Assembly: GCA_013115135.1 (NCBI GenBank)
Contig: JABANP010000031.1
Location: 179,950 to 243,949, forward strand
From: Perkinsus olseni
Taxonomy: Eukaryota; Perkinsozoa; Perkinsida; Perkinsidae
Direction: 5' to 3'
Length of the DNA: 64,000 nucleotides
Shown: piece after piece, positions 10,620-21,233 of the stretch
Numbering within the stretch: position 1 is the stretch's first letter
How the letters are laid out: every line of letters begins with the position of its first letter
Position numbers and translations under genes: made by a program
The notes under the pieces: model-generated
Told to the model about the DNA's origin: nothing
Database searches by the model: none
Seen by the model: the letters and a program-made list of their open reading frames with translations, nothing else

Positions 10620-10913
10620 TCGTACACCAAATAGTCGTACATTTTCGACTCATGTCTCCAATACTCATACACTTCCTAATCGTACACGAAATACTCGTAC
10701 ACCGAATAGTCATACACAAAATACTCATACACGAGAGATTCGTACATATAAAACTCGTACACATGATGCTCGTATACGTAATACCCGTACATATAACACC
10801 CGTACACATAATAGTCGTACACTTTCACCTCGTATACCAGCATTTCATAAACTCTCATTTCGTACACAACCCCAGTTACAAGTCGTACACCGTCATTTCG
10901 TACACTCCGCGAA
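10620..10913. repeat. 15-nt phased array of CGTACAC-type units
   Basis: About 19 units, almost all exactly 15 nt, each starting CGTACA or a one-base variant (CATACAC, CGTATAC) followed by a variable 8-9 nt that often ends ATACT or ATAGT. Only one unit near the right end is longer (23 nt). Because the period is a multiple of three and the core lacks stops, long frames stay open on both strands: Arg-Thr-rich on plus, Val-Tyr-rich on minus. No start or signal peptide supports one frame. The same core and period recur near 36950, 50330 and 56250. Confidence 0.85.
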
Positions 10914-10915
10914 AG

Positions 10916-10960
10916 TTTTTTAGGCAAGTCGCGGAGCTGCTCCGCGACTTGCCTAAAAAA
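10916..10960. repeat. Perfect 45-bp palindrome with one-base centre
   Basis: Arms of 22 bp (TTTTTTAGGCAAGTCGCGGA and two more bases) flank a single T. It lies directly after the 15-nt array. With T-runs outside it superficially resembles a terminator, but the one-base centre is shared with many other sites in the window. Confidence 0.9.
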
Positions 10961-11608
10961 TTTAAGCAGTTAAAATTTAAGCACCGGAGCAGTGCTCATG
11001 GTGGCAATGGTCTCCTCGTCCTCTATGGACAGTAACGGTTTGCATCCCCGAACTCGAGTGCGGTGGAAGGAGCTGTCCTCTCACTCATAGCGCGACGGTT
11101 GCTCATTCGGAATGAATGAGTCATTCCCAGTTCACTTGCAACACCACAAGAACACTGAATAACCACCATCAACACATCTCATGCGGCAGCATGGATATAC
11201 CCTCACACACTGGGTTTAATCGTCAAGGAGTCAGTCGGGAGGCCGACTTCCTCCAGCCAGGCCTTCTCTCTCTCGACGTACCTGCGGCCACTTCCCAACG
11301 TAGTGAAGCAAACTGGGTCTCTCACGCTTGTTGATCGATGCTGGGGAAATCGTCCCCTTCCGCGGCGTCTGAAATAAATAGTCGTGAGCGGGCTGCCTGT
11401 TGACGCCGTCCCTCACCTCTTCCCTCCCCTGAGGTTCCTTCCGTTTTAGCAGCTGAAAGAAGACACACAATGGGTGAACAAGAGGGCGTGAAAAGGTTGA
11501 TGAGCAATATGTGTGTCCGAGTTTACAGTCCAACGCCGGTACCGGCAAAGTCAGCTTATCACCGCTCATTATGATCAAACCGATGTAATGCGGTTATCAG
11601 ATAGTTCG
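10961..11608. other. No gene recognised
   Basis: Intergenic stretch downstream of the dynein gene. Frames on both strands lack domains and consistent exon borders. Confidence 0.35.
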
Positions 11609-14600
11609 TCAAAAGGCTTCCCTCGAGCTCAGAAGGAATGATGCACCTTTGCCGGCCTGTGCCTTCTTGATGGCTTCGAGATTCTTCTCTCTTCTCATCT
11701 CGCGCTCGAATATCATTCCAACAGCCTAATGCCGACCTATTCTGTATCTTGCACGCAAGGACCTTGGATACTTACATTCTTCTCATTAGGGCCAGGATTG
11801 ACTAGCTCATCACACAGCTGCAGCAGCGACACCGTTCCGTCAGCATCACCGACAGCGAGAAGTCGCCCATGAGATTGGAAAGATGTCGTCGAGATCGGCA
11901 CCTTACTCACCTAAAACCAACAAAAATGCAAAAAACTGCTTCGCTCCGCTAAGAGAAACTCACTCTGTGAGAATAGCACACCTCGTTCATCCTGTAGAAG
12001 TAATCCCAGAAGTCAACGTATCTTAATGTGCATGCGTGCAAATAATTCGTACCGCTCCTTTCGCAAATCCTACCCATCGTAGCGTCCCGCCATAAACAAA
12101 CCAGCTCTCGTAGGACTCCAACCACCAGTAGTGAGAAATGACGGTGAGGGCTTCGTTTGCATCAGGGGCGCCTTTAGTTCCTTCACAAAAACAGACAATA
12201 AAAATCGCTTCGCTCCGCTATCCCTGCCCACCTCTAACCATATTCTAACACTCCAGTCGCCAACTGTCATAAAGTACTTGACGTGTTGAGGGTTACGATG
12301 GAGGGCATACACTGGCCCGGCGTGCTTCGAGTGGCCGCCCTTCTCTTCAATCCCGAACCAAGTCCCTAAAAATTCGTGCTTCGCTCCGCCAAGATGCCAG
12401 ACACTTCTTCACCACGCCACGAAATTAAGCTCACCAATCTCCACTGGCTTCTTCGGTTTCTTGTTTAACGCCATGCAAGCGCCCTGCTCAGTGCCGACCA
12501 AATACTTAGTCGGGCCGGCCTCTTGCTGCCACTCGAGACAGCATCCACCTGATCAGCAGCTGGTGTGGCACAGCAACATACTCAAATGGGAAAATTGTGC
12601 ACCGCGATGAACTCGGACAAATTTTTTCGAGATTCACCCATAATTTCCCGAATTATCTTTTCTGTACTTTTCCGGCCATTTCTCTGCGATTTTCCGCGTG
12701 ATTTTTCAGTAATTTGATCGGGATTTGTCCGTCGTTTTTTCCGTAATACTCCACGATGATTTCGATGGTCAATTCACCAACCGTCTACTCCTCGAGCAAC
12801 ACCGGCAGAGGGGCAAGTGCGGTCTCCTCCCACCTACCGAGCTGCTTCGGGTTCTCCCGGTTGCCATCGGTTAAGACAACCTCGTCGGTCGGTTCGGATA
12901 AATTACGCGTGTCCCACCAAAGAACTCTGCCGTCAGTCGAAGTAGTGGCACACTCGCCTGAAAAACGACAAGTAAATGGGTCGAACCAACCACCTTCCAC
13001 ATGAGAAGATTGAACGCTAACGACTGGGCCGGATTTACTGTTGGTTTTCGACTGCAGCCAAACGAAGTCGTAGACCGGGTCGTGATGAGACTGCTCGAAC
13101 GACGACTTCCCAACTGGCTTGGACCCCTGAAATAAGTTCAATTGGAGCTGCTCTATTTTCAAGGGAGTTTCTCGCCCCGCTTTCTCGACTATATCAAGCA
13201 CTATCATCCAATTTCATATCTTCCCAGGGTCAACCTAAGATTCCCATCTCCAACCTCTATCAACGCGCTATAAGGCCCTCCGGCTGCCCGAAGTAAACTG
13301 CGACGAAACGGGCGATAAAATATCTTTCTCGCCAACGTGAGCAGATAAGTATACAAACCAAATCGATCGCATGGGCGTGCGCTAAATTAATGAATTCGCA
13401 ACTCCACCTAATTGAACCCAGAACTCCGCAGGGTTACCAAATCCACACGCAAACAACCTGCTGTCCAACTCACCTGTCGAACATCGAAGAAGAAAACCAG
13501 GCCATTGTAAGCTCCGCCGGCCAGCGTGTCGGGATTCCGGGTTTGGTACTGCAAAGACAGCAACAGCCGTCAAAACGTTGGGCAAAAAACCATAAATTAG
13601 TGAAATTTTCGGAAAAATTTTCGAGAGTAAAATTCAAGCTGCCGAATACTCCCCGAAAACAACGCTACATAAAATTTAAATATATTCTGATCGAAAATGA
13701 AAAAATCCACGAGAAAAAGAGGGCAGTTGTTCGCAATCGAATTGAGACAACAAAAACTGATAAAACAAAGTCGAGCCCGTCATATCCTATTGTCTTGCAA
13801 GTGCGCGTTCGCCAACGGAAAACTATCCCGGGAAAATTTTTCTTCCACACATTTTTTAAATAACTACTATTAACGCTCAGTCCCACTCGGTTGTACCAGA
13901 ATTTCGATTCAAAGGAAGTATTGCGATGATACACTAAAAGAGAAGCGAGAAAATTTCGCGCGCCACGAAATTGCCTCACCTGAGTGCAGATGAGCGGCGC
14001 TGGAGGGAGCAGCTCGCCGACAGGGAAGTTGGGATTTTCCACCTGGCGGGGAAAGATACTTTTCGAGGTCGAAATCGATCAACTCACGTCCCAGATGAAG
14101 GAAGACTTCGGCAGGGAATCTTCGAGCTTTTGGAACTGCATGACCTATGAGTTGCGAAAAAGTTGGTACGGACGCACTTAAAAGCATTTCCTCACTGAGT
14201 AGCTCGCCACGAATTTGTGACCTCCCTCGGGATGCCAAGATATTCTCGACACTGATCTACCGTACTCCTCTTCATCTGAGTGCCAATCGAAATCGATTGG
14301 GTGATCGATTTGCTGCTTCGCTCCGCTCACCTTGATCTCGAAACACCGCCACTGTATTTGCTGACATCGTCTCCATTTGATATTGAACCTCCTCTCCAGA
14401 AAAATAATCCTCGAAAAGATCCACCGTACCTGAGACAAAAAGTTTCCCGAAAAACGTAAAACTCGGGAGAAATTTTTCAAACGGAATTCTCTCGACGACC
14501 TCCCCTACTTCAGTACACTAACACCAAGCGAGCAGATTGTCTTTTCACACAAATCCAATGCGAAAGCGAACGGGAAAAATCGCAAATTCGAACAAAGAAA

Positions 14601-15733
14601 AAATACTGCAAATTTCGTTACGAAAGTGAAAAACAGAAAGTGCAAAGAGAATGAGTTCACACCTGCTTTCTCGAATGAACAATTTCGGGCGAGCGAGATT
14701 GCCACTCACAATTCTGTGAAATATAATGCTCCACTTCGCCACACAGAGACTTCACCGCAGCCCCGAACTGAGGATCTTTATCGAGTCTTTTCCTCCACCT
14801 GAGGTCGGATGAGGTCGACCTGTTCTGGAGCGCGCATGAATGACTCACTTGGCGGTATCTTGGGCTTCACTGTAGTCGACTTCCTTCGGCCATCCACCTT
14901 CCACATGAACCTTGCCAAAGAGAGTACAAGGCTTCCAGGAAAAACCCAAATTTTTTCTTATTTTCCCATATCCTATTTTTCCGTCCGTAAAGCGAGGCGT
15001 CGCGATCCGAAGATACTCTCACAGTAGAGGCTCTGATCATTGCGAAACTAGGTAGAATATTTTTATGTTGAGCAAATCAGTAGACGAAAAAAACCGGGAT
15101 TTTTTACTTGCCAGTGCAACATAGGCGGATGACAAATACGACACTATCCTCAGGGACGTTGAGCGAGGGTTCGAGTCTCTCCCTACGGTCACAGAGGAAA
15201 TATCTTGCATTCCGTATTCGGCAAGAGTCAACCTCAGATTCGCGACGGGAACGAGAGTGAGAATAGCCGCGAAGGACAACCTCGTGAGATTCTCCATTTC
15301 GAAGATTCTTACATATATCGAAAAATCGTTACGCGCCACGAAATTATGATCGCCGCTCACCTGCCCCTTATTTCCGGTTTTTACGGTATCAGTATTGACT
15401 GAGTGCTCGGACATCATCGGGGTGTTATCGAAGGTCAACGTGCAAGGATTCTTATATCTGAGAATTTCAACCTAATTCGTATCTTGCACGCATGGCAACA
15501 TGATACTCCGTGGAGGAAGTACAAGATTGTGCAAGATTGCAAGATCTCACCTGTACTGTTCCATGGACTCCGGTTTTGCCTCTATCGTTGCCAGCACCTT
15601 CGGGTCAGTATCGCCAAAAGCGCAATACCTACGCCAAGTTACAAAAAATGCAGAACATGAACCGCTTCGCTCCGCCAACCCACTTTCCAAATTCCTTGCG
15701 AAGCTTGGTGTAGATGAAATCGTACTCGTTCAT
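11609..15733 (-). CDS. DNAI2: Axonemal dynein intermediate chain 2 (WD-repeat)
   Basis: Outer-arm dynein intermediate chain, which anchors the motor to flagellar doublet microtubules (known role of the family). The start ATG is at 15733 and the stop at 11609. About 16 exons join in phase across GT-AG introns of roughly 50-300 nt. Recognisable in order: N-terminal YDFIYTKLRKEFGKYCAFGD; MSEHSVNTDTVKTG; VEGGWPKEVDY; VDLFEDYF; ISWHPEGGHKFVASYS; SFIWDVENPNFPVGE; NPDTLAGGAYNGLVFFFD; QSHHDPVYDFVWLQSKTNSE; TSTDGRVLWWDTRNLSEP; KYLVGTEQGACMALN; GPVYALHRNP; FMTVGDWSVRIW; LLAVGDADGTVSLLQL; and a charged C-terminal FEREMRREKN tail. Length, about 590-600 aa, fits the family. Introns carry the GCGGAGCGAAGC and AATTTCGTGGCGCG modules. 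Co-oriented with the next three genes. Confidence 0.93.
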
Positions 15734-16035
15734 CGAAACGGGAGAAAAATACTACGAAAAAACTTCGCTCCGCTAAGCCGTTTTAAATTAACAACACTAA
15801 AATCGAGACTGTACAGAAAATTTACCACCGATGAAGAATTGGACAAGCTCACAGCGAAACCCGCCGCGCCACGAAATTCGTACATCTAGAAAGATATGCT
15901 GATCCTCCACTTGAAGTTACGCACGATGATATCTTTGCGCACAGCGAAGATTTTGCGTACATCGTAGACGTCAACGCGGAGACTAGGAAAATTGAACAAT
16001 ACTTGACAATTGAACTCATTCGGGTATGTCATTAT
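15734..16035. promoter_or_regulatory. Intergenic spacer with putative dynein gene promoter
   Basis: About 300 bp between the stop of the upstream minus-strand gene and the ATG of the dynein gene. It contains one ACTTCGCTCCGCT word at about 15762 and one CGCGCCACGAAATT word at about 15868, both like the intron modules, so part may be a 5' UTR intron. No TATA-like element was identified. Confidence 0.35.
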
Positions 16036-18795
16036 TTATTTGGCAGTAGCGAGTTGTCTGGTAGGAATCGTAATCGATCGCGCGATCGATTCGGCCAACT
16101 TGGGGTTGGCAAGGTAGACTTCATCGAACACTCTATCGGCGACGTTAAGGGCTTCTTTGGCTCCTTCGCACGTGGCGATCCACTCGTCGGGGATCTGTTC
16201 CACGCCGTACCTAAAAACAACATCATCATGAGTCATCGAAAAATCAACTTCGCTCCGCCGCATCAATTTCCCACGACCAATGCGGGCCGTAATATCTTAG
16301 CCGAATCAAAATCATCATGATACCAAGCAATAGATAATCGGGAAAAATCGATGAACAGTTGACTTACGTCGCTCCGGCCAAGGCACCAGCGAGGCATCCG
16401 TTGGCTCGAGTGTCGCCGCCGCAGCTGATGGCCCAGCTCAGAATCAGATGCATCTCTAAAAATACAGTCGGTGGGGATAGAACCCGGGACCTCTCGAGAG
16501 CAGGGCAACGACCTTACCGTTTTGACCAAGCGTTGGGCTAGCATTTGCTGTCTCTTCATAGAACTCTTGAGCAAGATCAATCCTATTGCTTGCGTTGAGG
16601 ATGTTAGGAGAGAACGTAGACGGGTCCAAAGACACTCCGCCCATTTCAGTAGTCCTGAAGAATCCATCTCATAATTTCGTGGCGCGCGAAAACCAATTCA
16701 CCGACGCTCTTCACCACAATTCGACACCATAAATGCAGTACTTGTGTTCAAGAGTATGGACGCTCATCTTGCTATCTTGCTCTCTCTCTTATTTTCTCAC
16801 ATCGCTGTCATAGCCAGTTAATTTCTACCATCTCAAGTAGTATACACCGTTCGTCGAAGTCTACCGTATCTTGCGTTCTACAAGTACGTCTCAGCCTCAC
16901 CGCATTAGCTGCAACAATTGCCTGGCTCAATCGAAGATCTCCCTCGCCCGGAAATTCCGAAAGATATGCCACAATTTTCATCAGCGCCCAAGACAGGTCA
17001 ACCCACAACACATTAGAGAGGGGAATCTTACTCGTCCTTGCCGTGAACCTCTTCCCCAACCTCAGCTTGCTTCATGGAGAAGGCAACCACTGGCAGGGTC
17101 GTGCTGGCCATGGCGCTCTGACCGATCTACAGAGAAAAATGTCGCGCGCCACGAAATTATTGAGGACCTACCCTGGCGGCTAGTCGCTTCTGTTCGTTCA
17201 TAGAAATCTCATCGTAGTTTGCAGGAGTCGCCAACTGGAGGGCGGATGCCGTGCTGAGAGGAAAGATACTCAATAGGTCGAAGCGAGGTTGTGACGAGAG
17301 GAAAGATACTCAATAGGTTGAAACGAGGTTGTGACGAGAGGAAAGATAGCCAATAGGTCGAAGCGAGATAAATAAAAATAAAAAGATACTCAATGCCCAC
17401 CCTCCCTTACGCAATATCCTTGATCCCAGTCGGATCGAATATTCCGCTTTTCAGTGCACCCCTCGCAGAATCTGTCAACATCTTCGCCTTGCCCTTCGCA
17501 ACCTCATGAACTGGTACGGCGTCCGCCAACTGAACAGACAACACCACCATCGCGCTTGCAACGTTCGAAAAAATATCTTCGTCTCATTCACGCACAATTC
17601 CGAAAAGAGAAAATTTATATAAAACAACGAAGTGAGCGCTTTACGGTGGTCGGACAAAGCTGCACCAGTGACGTAAAGAGCGCTCGAAAAAAACAATTTC
17701 CATACCACAATTTTCTCGCAAGTCACGGGGAAAGAACAGGAAGCGGGTCCTCTCCACTAACAAGTGGCTTCGCGGAAAAAGTCAGTTAAGAATATTTTTT
17801 TCAAGCAGAAAACGCACAAAAAACATGATGTGTCGAACTGCGCACAGCGAAGATTCTACCTACCATCTGAAAGATTTTCTCATACTCGCTATCCGGGAAT
17901 AGCGCAGCTGGCAAACTCCTGATCATCACGGTATTGCCGCGAAGGGTGCTGGACTTGGGAGCCTCGCCAGAAAGGACCTGGGCCGAAATCGATCGCGCGA
18001 TCGATTATAATATCATATTACCGAGCTCAAACCAGCTCCCCATTTCAAGTGATTCATATCGGGGTCGTTTATCAAATCTACAAAAGTCTGTCGAAGATTC
18101 GCGCTATCTCCACCATCGAGCGCGTTCTTGGTCGCTTCTAGCATCTAAGGTCGACCCATGCAAGATACAAAAAAGGTTGACCCTATTACCATATAGCCGT
18201 TGCACGAGAGCCTGAACAACCATTTACCCGCCGAGAGCTTAGCCAGCGACGGCGCCAGAGCTCGGTAGGAAATCGATTCGGCCACTTCCACCATCGGTAG
18301 CGCATCAACCCCAACATCATTGAACCTATTCCGTGACAGTCACGAATCAACCTCAAGATACGCGAGTAATTACATCAGTAGTTGTACTCATTTGAAAAAG
18401 ATAGAAAATTTTCCGGAAAAATGGGGAGCGAAACTCAAAAAGGACGCAAGTGCGCTCTCCGACTCATTTACTCCGAAAAGAGATAAATCCAGCTTCCCGA
18501 AATCACCTCAAAAAAACCCGAGTATACTCATATTCCCTAAGGCTAAAAAATTACGCTTCAACATGCAAAGGGTCAAAGCTCTTTGGCAAATATAAAATAA
18601 ATCTCCGCGTTTCCCAGACACGGTCGAATGATATCTTCAGGTCGAGCCTGCAAGATACAAGATAGGTCAAGATACTCACCTCGTGCCAAAACAATCTCCA
18701 ATGATGCCGCCCAGAAGCATCCCTCTAATCCTTGACTGCAGCACGCTCAAGTTAGCACTCATAAGAGGAAGGCTCTTGCCAACTGCAGACGACAT
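16036..18795 (-). CDS. ADP-ribosylglycohydrolase-family protein
   Basis: The family removes ADP-ribose from proteins or related substrates using two Mg ions. The first exon (ATG at 18795, or 18762) carries the N-terminal signature RIRGMLLGGIIGDCFGTR. Near the C-terminus exons join to give SCGGDTRANGCLAGALAGAT, the metal-binding GGDT signature, followed by YGVEQIPDEW, both diagnostic. Intermediate exons are short and only partly resolved: VEVAESISYRALAPSLAKLS, LADAVPVHEVAKGKAKML, GQSAMASTTLPVVAFSM, VDLSWALMKIVAYLSEF. Canonical members have a third Asp where this reads Arg (GGDTRANG rather than GGDTDT), so activity is uncertain. Introns include a tRNA-like 62-nt intron (16456-16517) and a 40-bp minisatellite. 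The stop is TAA at 16036. Confidence 0.75.
16456..16517 (-). other. 62-nt intron containing a tRNA T-arm/B-box
   Basis: On the minus strand this begins GTAAGG and ends TATTTTTAG. It lies between two exons that join to conserved glycohydrolase sequence (TLGQN then EMHLILSWAISCGGDT), so its intron status is well supported. Inside is GAGAGGTCCCGGGTTCTATC followed by CCCACCGAC. This is the 3' half of a tRNA: anticodon-stem 3' side, variable loop, T-arm and acceptor 3' strand. It resembles tRNA-Pro most. Confidence 0.8.
17253..17375. repeat. 40-bp intronic tandem repeat, 3 copies
   Basis: The unit starts GAGAGGAAAGATACTCAATA and continues GGTCGAAGCGAGGTTGTGAC. Three near-identical copies lie between exons of the glycohydrolase gene. 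The AAGATAC and AGGTCGA words also occur singly in many other introns of this cluster. Confidence 0.8.
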
Positions 18796-19051
18796 CCGGA
18801 AAATAGTAGGAAAACAGATGAGGAACTGCAGCAATGTGCATTGAGGAAATGCAAGATGCGCCAAGAATGCAAGATCCCAACTCAAGAGAGACCGATATAT
18901 GATTGTTAGAGCAACAGCACTATTTGGTGGAACAAACAGTCACTTCGTGGTGTTATCAGGAACTGGAAACATATATCTGACACGCGAACCGTAGAGCACT
19001 GCGCTATCCACAACAAGACCCTCGGTTCTATCCCCGCACCCTGCATTTTTA
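18796..19051. other. Intergenic spacer
   Basis: Short spacer between the methyltransferase stop and the glycohydrolase start. No feature was recognised beyond A/T-rich words. Confidence 0.35.
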
Positions 19052-21065
19052 TTACAGTAGCCGCCTCTCGGCGTCTTCTTCGTCCTCATCTCCTTCCTCG
19101 AGAACTTCCATGCGGCCTTCTGGATACTCATCGAACAGCAAATCGAACATGTACTGATCTTCGAGCATCGACCCACGGTACTCATACACCTGAGGCGTAT
19201 CTTCGAGTATCCAACCTCAATGTGAGTAACCAGCATCGAGCTAGGATACTCATACACGTGAGGCGTATCTTCGAGTATCCAACCTCAATGCGAGTAACCA
19301 GCATCGAGCTAGGATACTCATACACGTGAGGCGTATCTTTGCGTATCCAAGACCGAGTCGAGACCGATAGCAGTGAGAAGCGATACGCATAATGAACACT
19401 CAGAAGCCTGTCCTCCTGTTTTCAAGAAGACTTTTTTCGTTCGTTTTTTTGCCTTTTTCCGTATCCGAGGTGGACCCACGAAAAAACAGAAAGAGGAGAA
19501 TATCCTTCGAATTATTTCAACAGTACTCTCCCGAGTAGGTGGTATCCTATTCTGCAATAAGCACGCATGCCCATAAGATACGCCAGAGGAAGCAAAATCC
19601 CTCAACCGCCGCACACTTCCTCATAGACCAAGCGCGTCATTTTCGGCCCCAACCAACTCTTCAGTCACGCGAACGAAGAAAAGTAAGAAATAGCACTCCC
19701 TGAAGAGGTGTCACTGCGCCACGAAATTGCCCTTCTCCTATTACGATGAGGACCTTCCCGCCCGGCTTCACTGTCTTTCTTATAGTCTGCATGAGGGCTT
19801 CATAGACATCTTCCCCCTGTTTATAGAGTACCTAATAAAACGGCAAAGGCGCTACTGGGACAAATACGATGTGTCCCTCCGCGCAGCGATTTATGCTACA
19901 ATCACTAGTTCAATAGAATGAAAGAACGACGCCTGAGAACTAATGTCCACGAGTTTTTCATTACTGCCGTTACCCGACGCAATCTATTGTGCTCATATAA
20001 CTAACACTGTCCGCTCTTTCCCGCGCGCCACAAAATTGCTCCCATAAGTCACAACAATCAACCTCAAGATACTACCTCGCAGCACAATATAACATCATAC
20101 TGTTTTCGGGGAAGCTCATCAACTGCCGCCATATCCCCCCAAGGACAGGCATGCACCTGTGAAAACACCATCGCCTTGAACAAAATCTTGCAATCTTGCC
20201 CTCACTTGAACTTCCTCAACGCTCTCAAGGCCATTACAACGGCAGCTTTCTCGTAGCCGCTTAAGTCCTTCGGGCAGGTCGGTCAGAGTTACCGACTTTG
20301 CCCCCATCATGTAGCTTGCGATGCCTCCGAACCCCGTGCCTAAACGATGCATTTAGCGCGCGCCACAGTAATCGATTTGGCGATACTATACTACCACTCC
20401 CGAGCTCCAAAACGTCCTTTCCGCGGACGATTTTCGAGCGCAGTGACAGGTAGTCCGCAAAACACCGAGCTGCCGGCCAGAGCATCCAACCTAAGATGGG
20501 ATCATAGAGGTTAACCTGTCCCGGAAAGATATTCTTAGGTCTGCACGAACACACTCGACCCTATTCGTATCTTGCCATGGACAACGACAAGATATCCTCA
20601 GCAAACCTAGTAGGATTGCAGGCTGATTTCACATAGCTTCTACACGAGATAGGCCCACAGGTCAGACCCAAAAATTTTGCGATTTTCCGAAATTTCCGTA
20701 AAACTGGAAAATATTAAAAGAAAATCTACATCGCTTCGCTCCGCTAAATTTCTCAGAATTATCACTTTTTCCATCAGATTCTCCATCGTAGGTTCTGAAG
20801 CCGTTGGCTCTTACTGGACCGTCATCATGGAGACCGGCAAATGACATAACAGGATCAACTAAAAGTATCTTTGGGTTGCGTCCGTTACCACCTCCAACTA
20901 CAAGATACTTCCATCAGATTCAGCTCAGTAGTCACAGAAAAGCCTTCTGGTCACAAGGAAGTTCCTACTGTGCTGAAATGTCCGAGGAGCCGACAATGCC
21001 GTCGGGTTCAGTACCATCAAAACCCCTACACAAGCTGCTTCGGCACTTAACGCAATTGATGCCAT
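19052..21065 (-). CDS. Family-16-type protein methyltransferase
   Basis: A SAM-dependent methyltransferase of the METTL21/VCPKMT type, which usually methylates lysines of chaperones or translation factors (family knowledge). Exons join to give LYDPILGWMLWPAARCFADY, then VLELGSGTGFGGIASYMMG (SAM motif I, spliced in phase across an intron at about 20344-20399), VTLTDLPEGLKRLRE (motif II), VHACPWGDMAAVDELPRKQY then DVILCCEV, and VKPGGKVLIVIGEG. The last exon encodes an acidic tail ending EDEEDAERRLL with the stop at 19052. The proposed start at 21065 begins with a hydrophobic stretch (MASIALSAEAACVGVLMVL) that could be a signal or transit peptide. The joining of the first two exons (about 20771-21065) is less sure. 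The 68-bp repeat sits in a late intron. Confidence 0.75.
19175..19345. repeat. 68-bp tandem repeat, about 2.5 copies
   Basis: The word TACTCATACACSTGAGGCGT occurs at about 19179, 19247 and 19315, a period of 68 bp, and the interval is nearly identical between copies. One unit overlaps the coding start of the last methyltransferase exon, so the repeat seems to have grown from the intron/exon border. Confidence 0.8.
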
Positions 21066-21233
21066 TAGCCTAGGACGGGCACCTGTGATCTACATTCGCC
21101 TACCATACGACTCGGTCACAATCCTTAATCGGAATTTATTCTTTTCTAGTACCGCACCTTCCCCTCCTCCCAACTCAAGACTATTCAGAAGGACAACAGT
21201 AAGGGTAATATACATGTTGAACAGCGTCTCCAG

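Noticed and set aside
10620..10913. CRISPR-like array
   Set aside because: Repeat core is only 6-7 nt with 8-9 nt spacers, no cas genes, and the sequence is eukaryotic.
10916..10960. Rho-independent-type terminator
   Set aside because: Eukaryotic context, symmetric T and A runs, and a one-base centre shared with many sites.
10552..11035. Several overlapping 80-140-codon frames on both strands
   Set aside because: They are an automatic result of the 15-nt repeat, whose length is a multiple of three and whose core lacks stops. No frame has a start context, signal or domain.
13390..13863. 157-codon plus-strand ORF in the dynein region
   Set aside because: Antisense to conserved dynein exons (GGAYNGLVFFFDVRQ) and introns.
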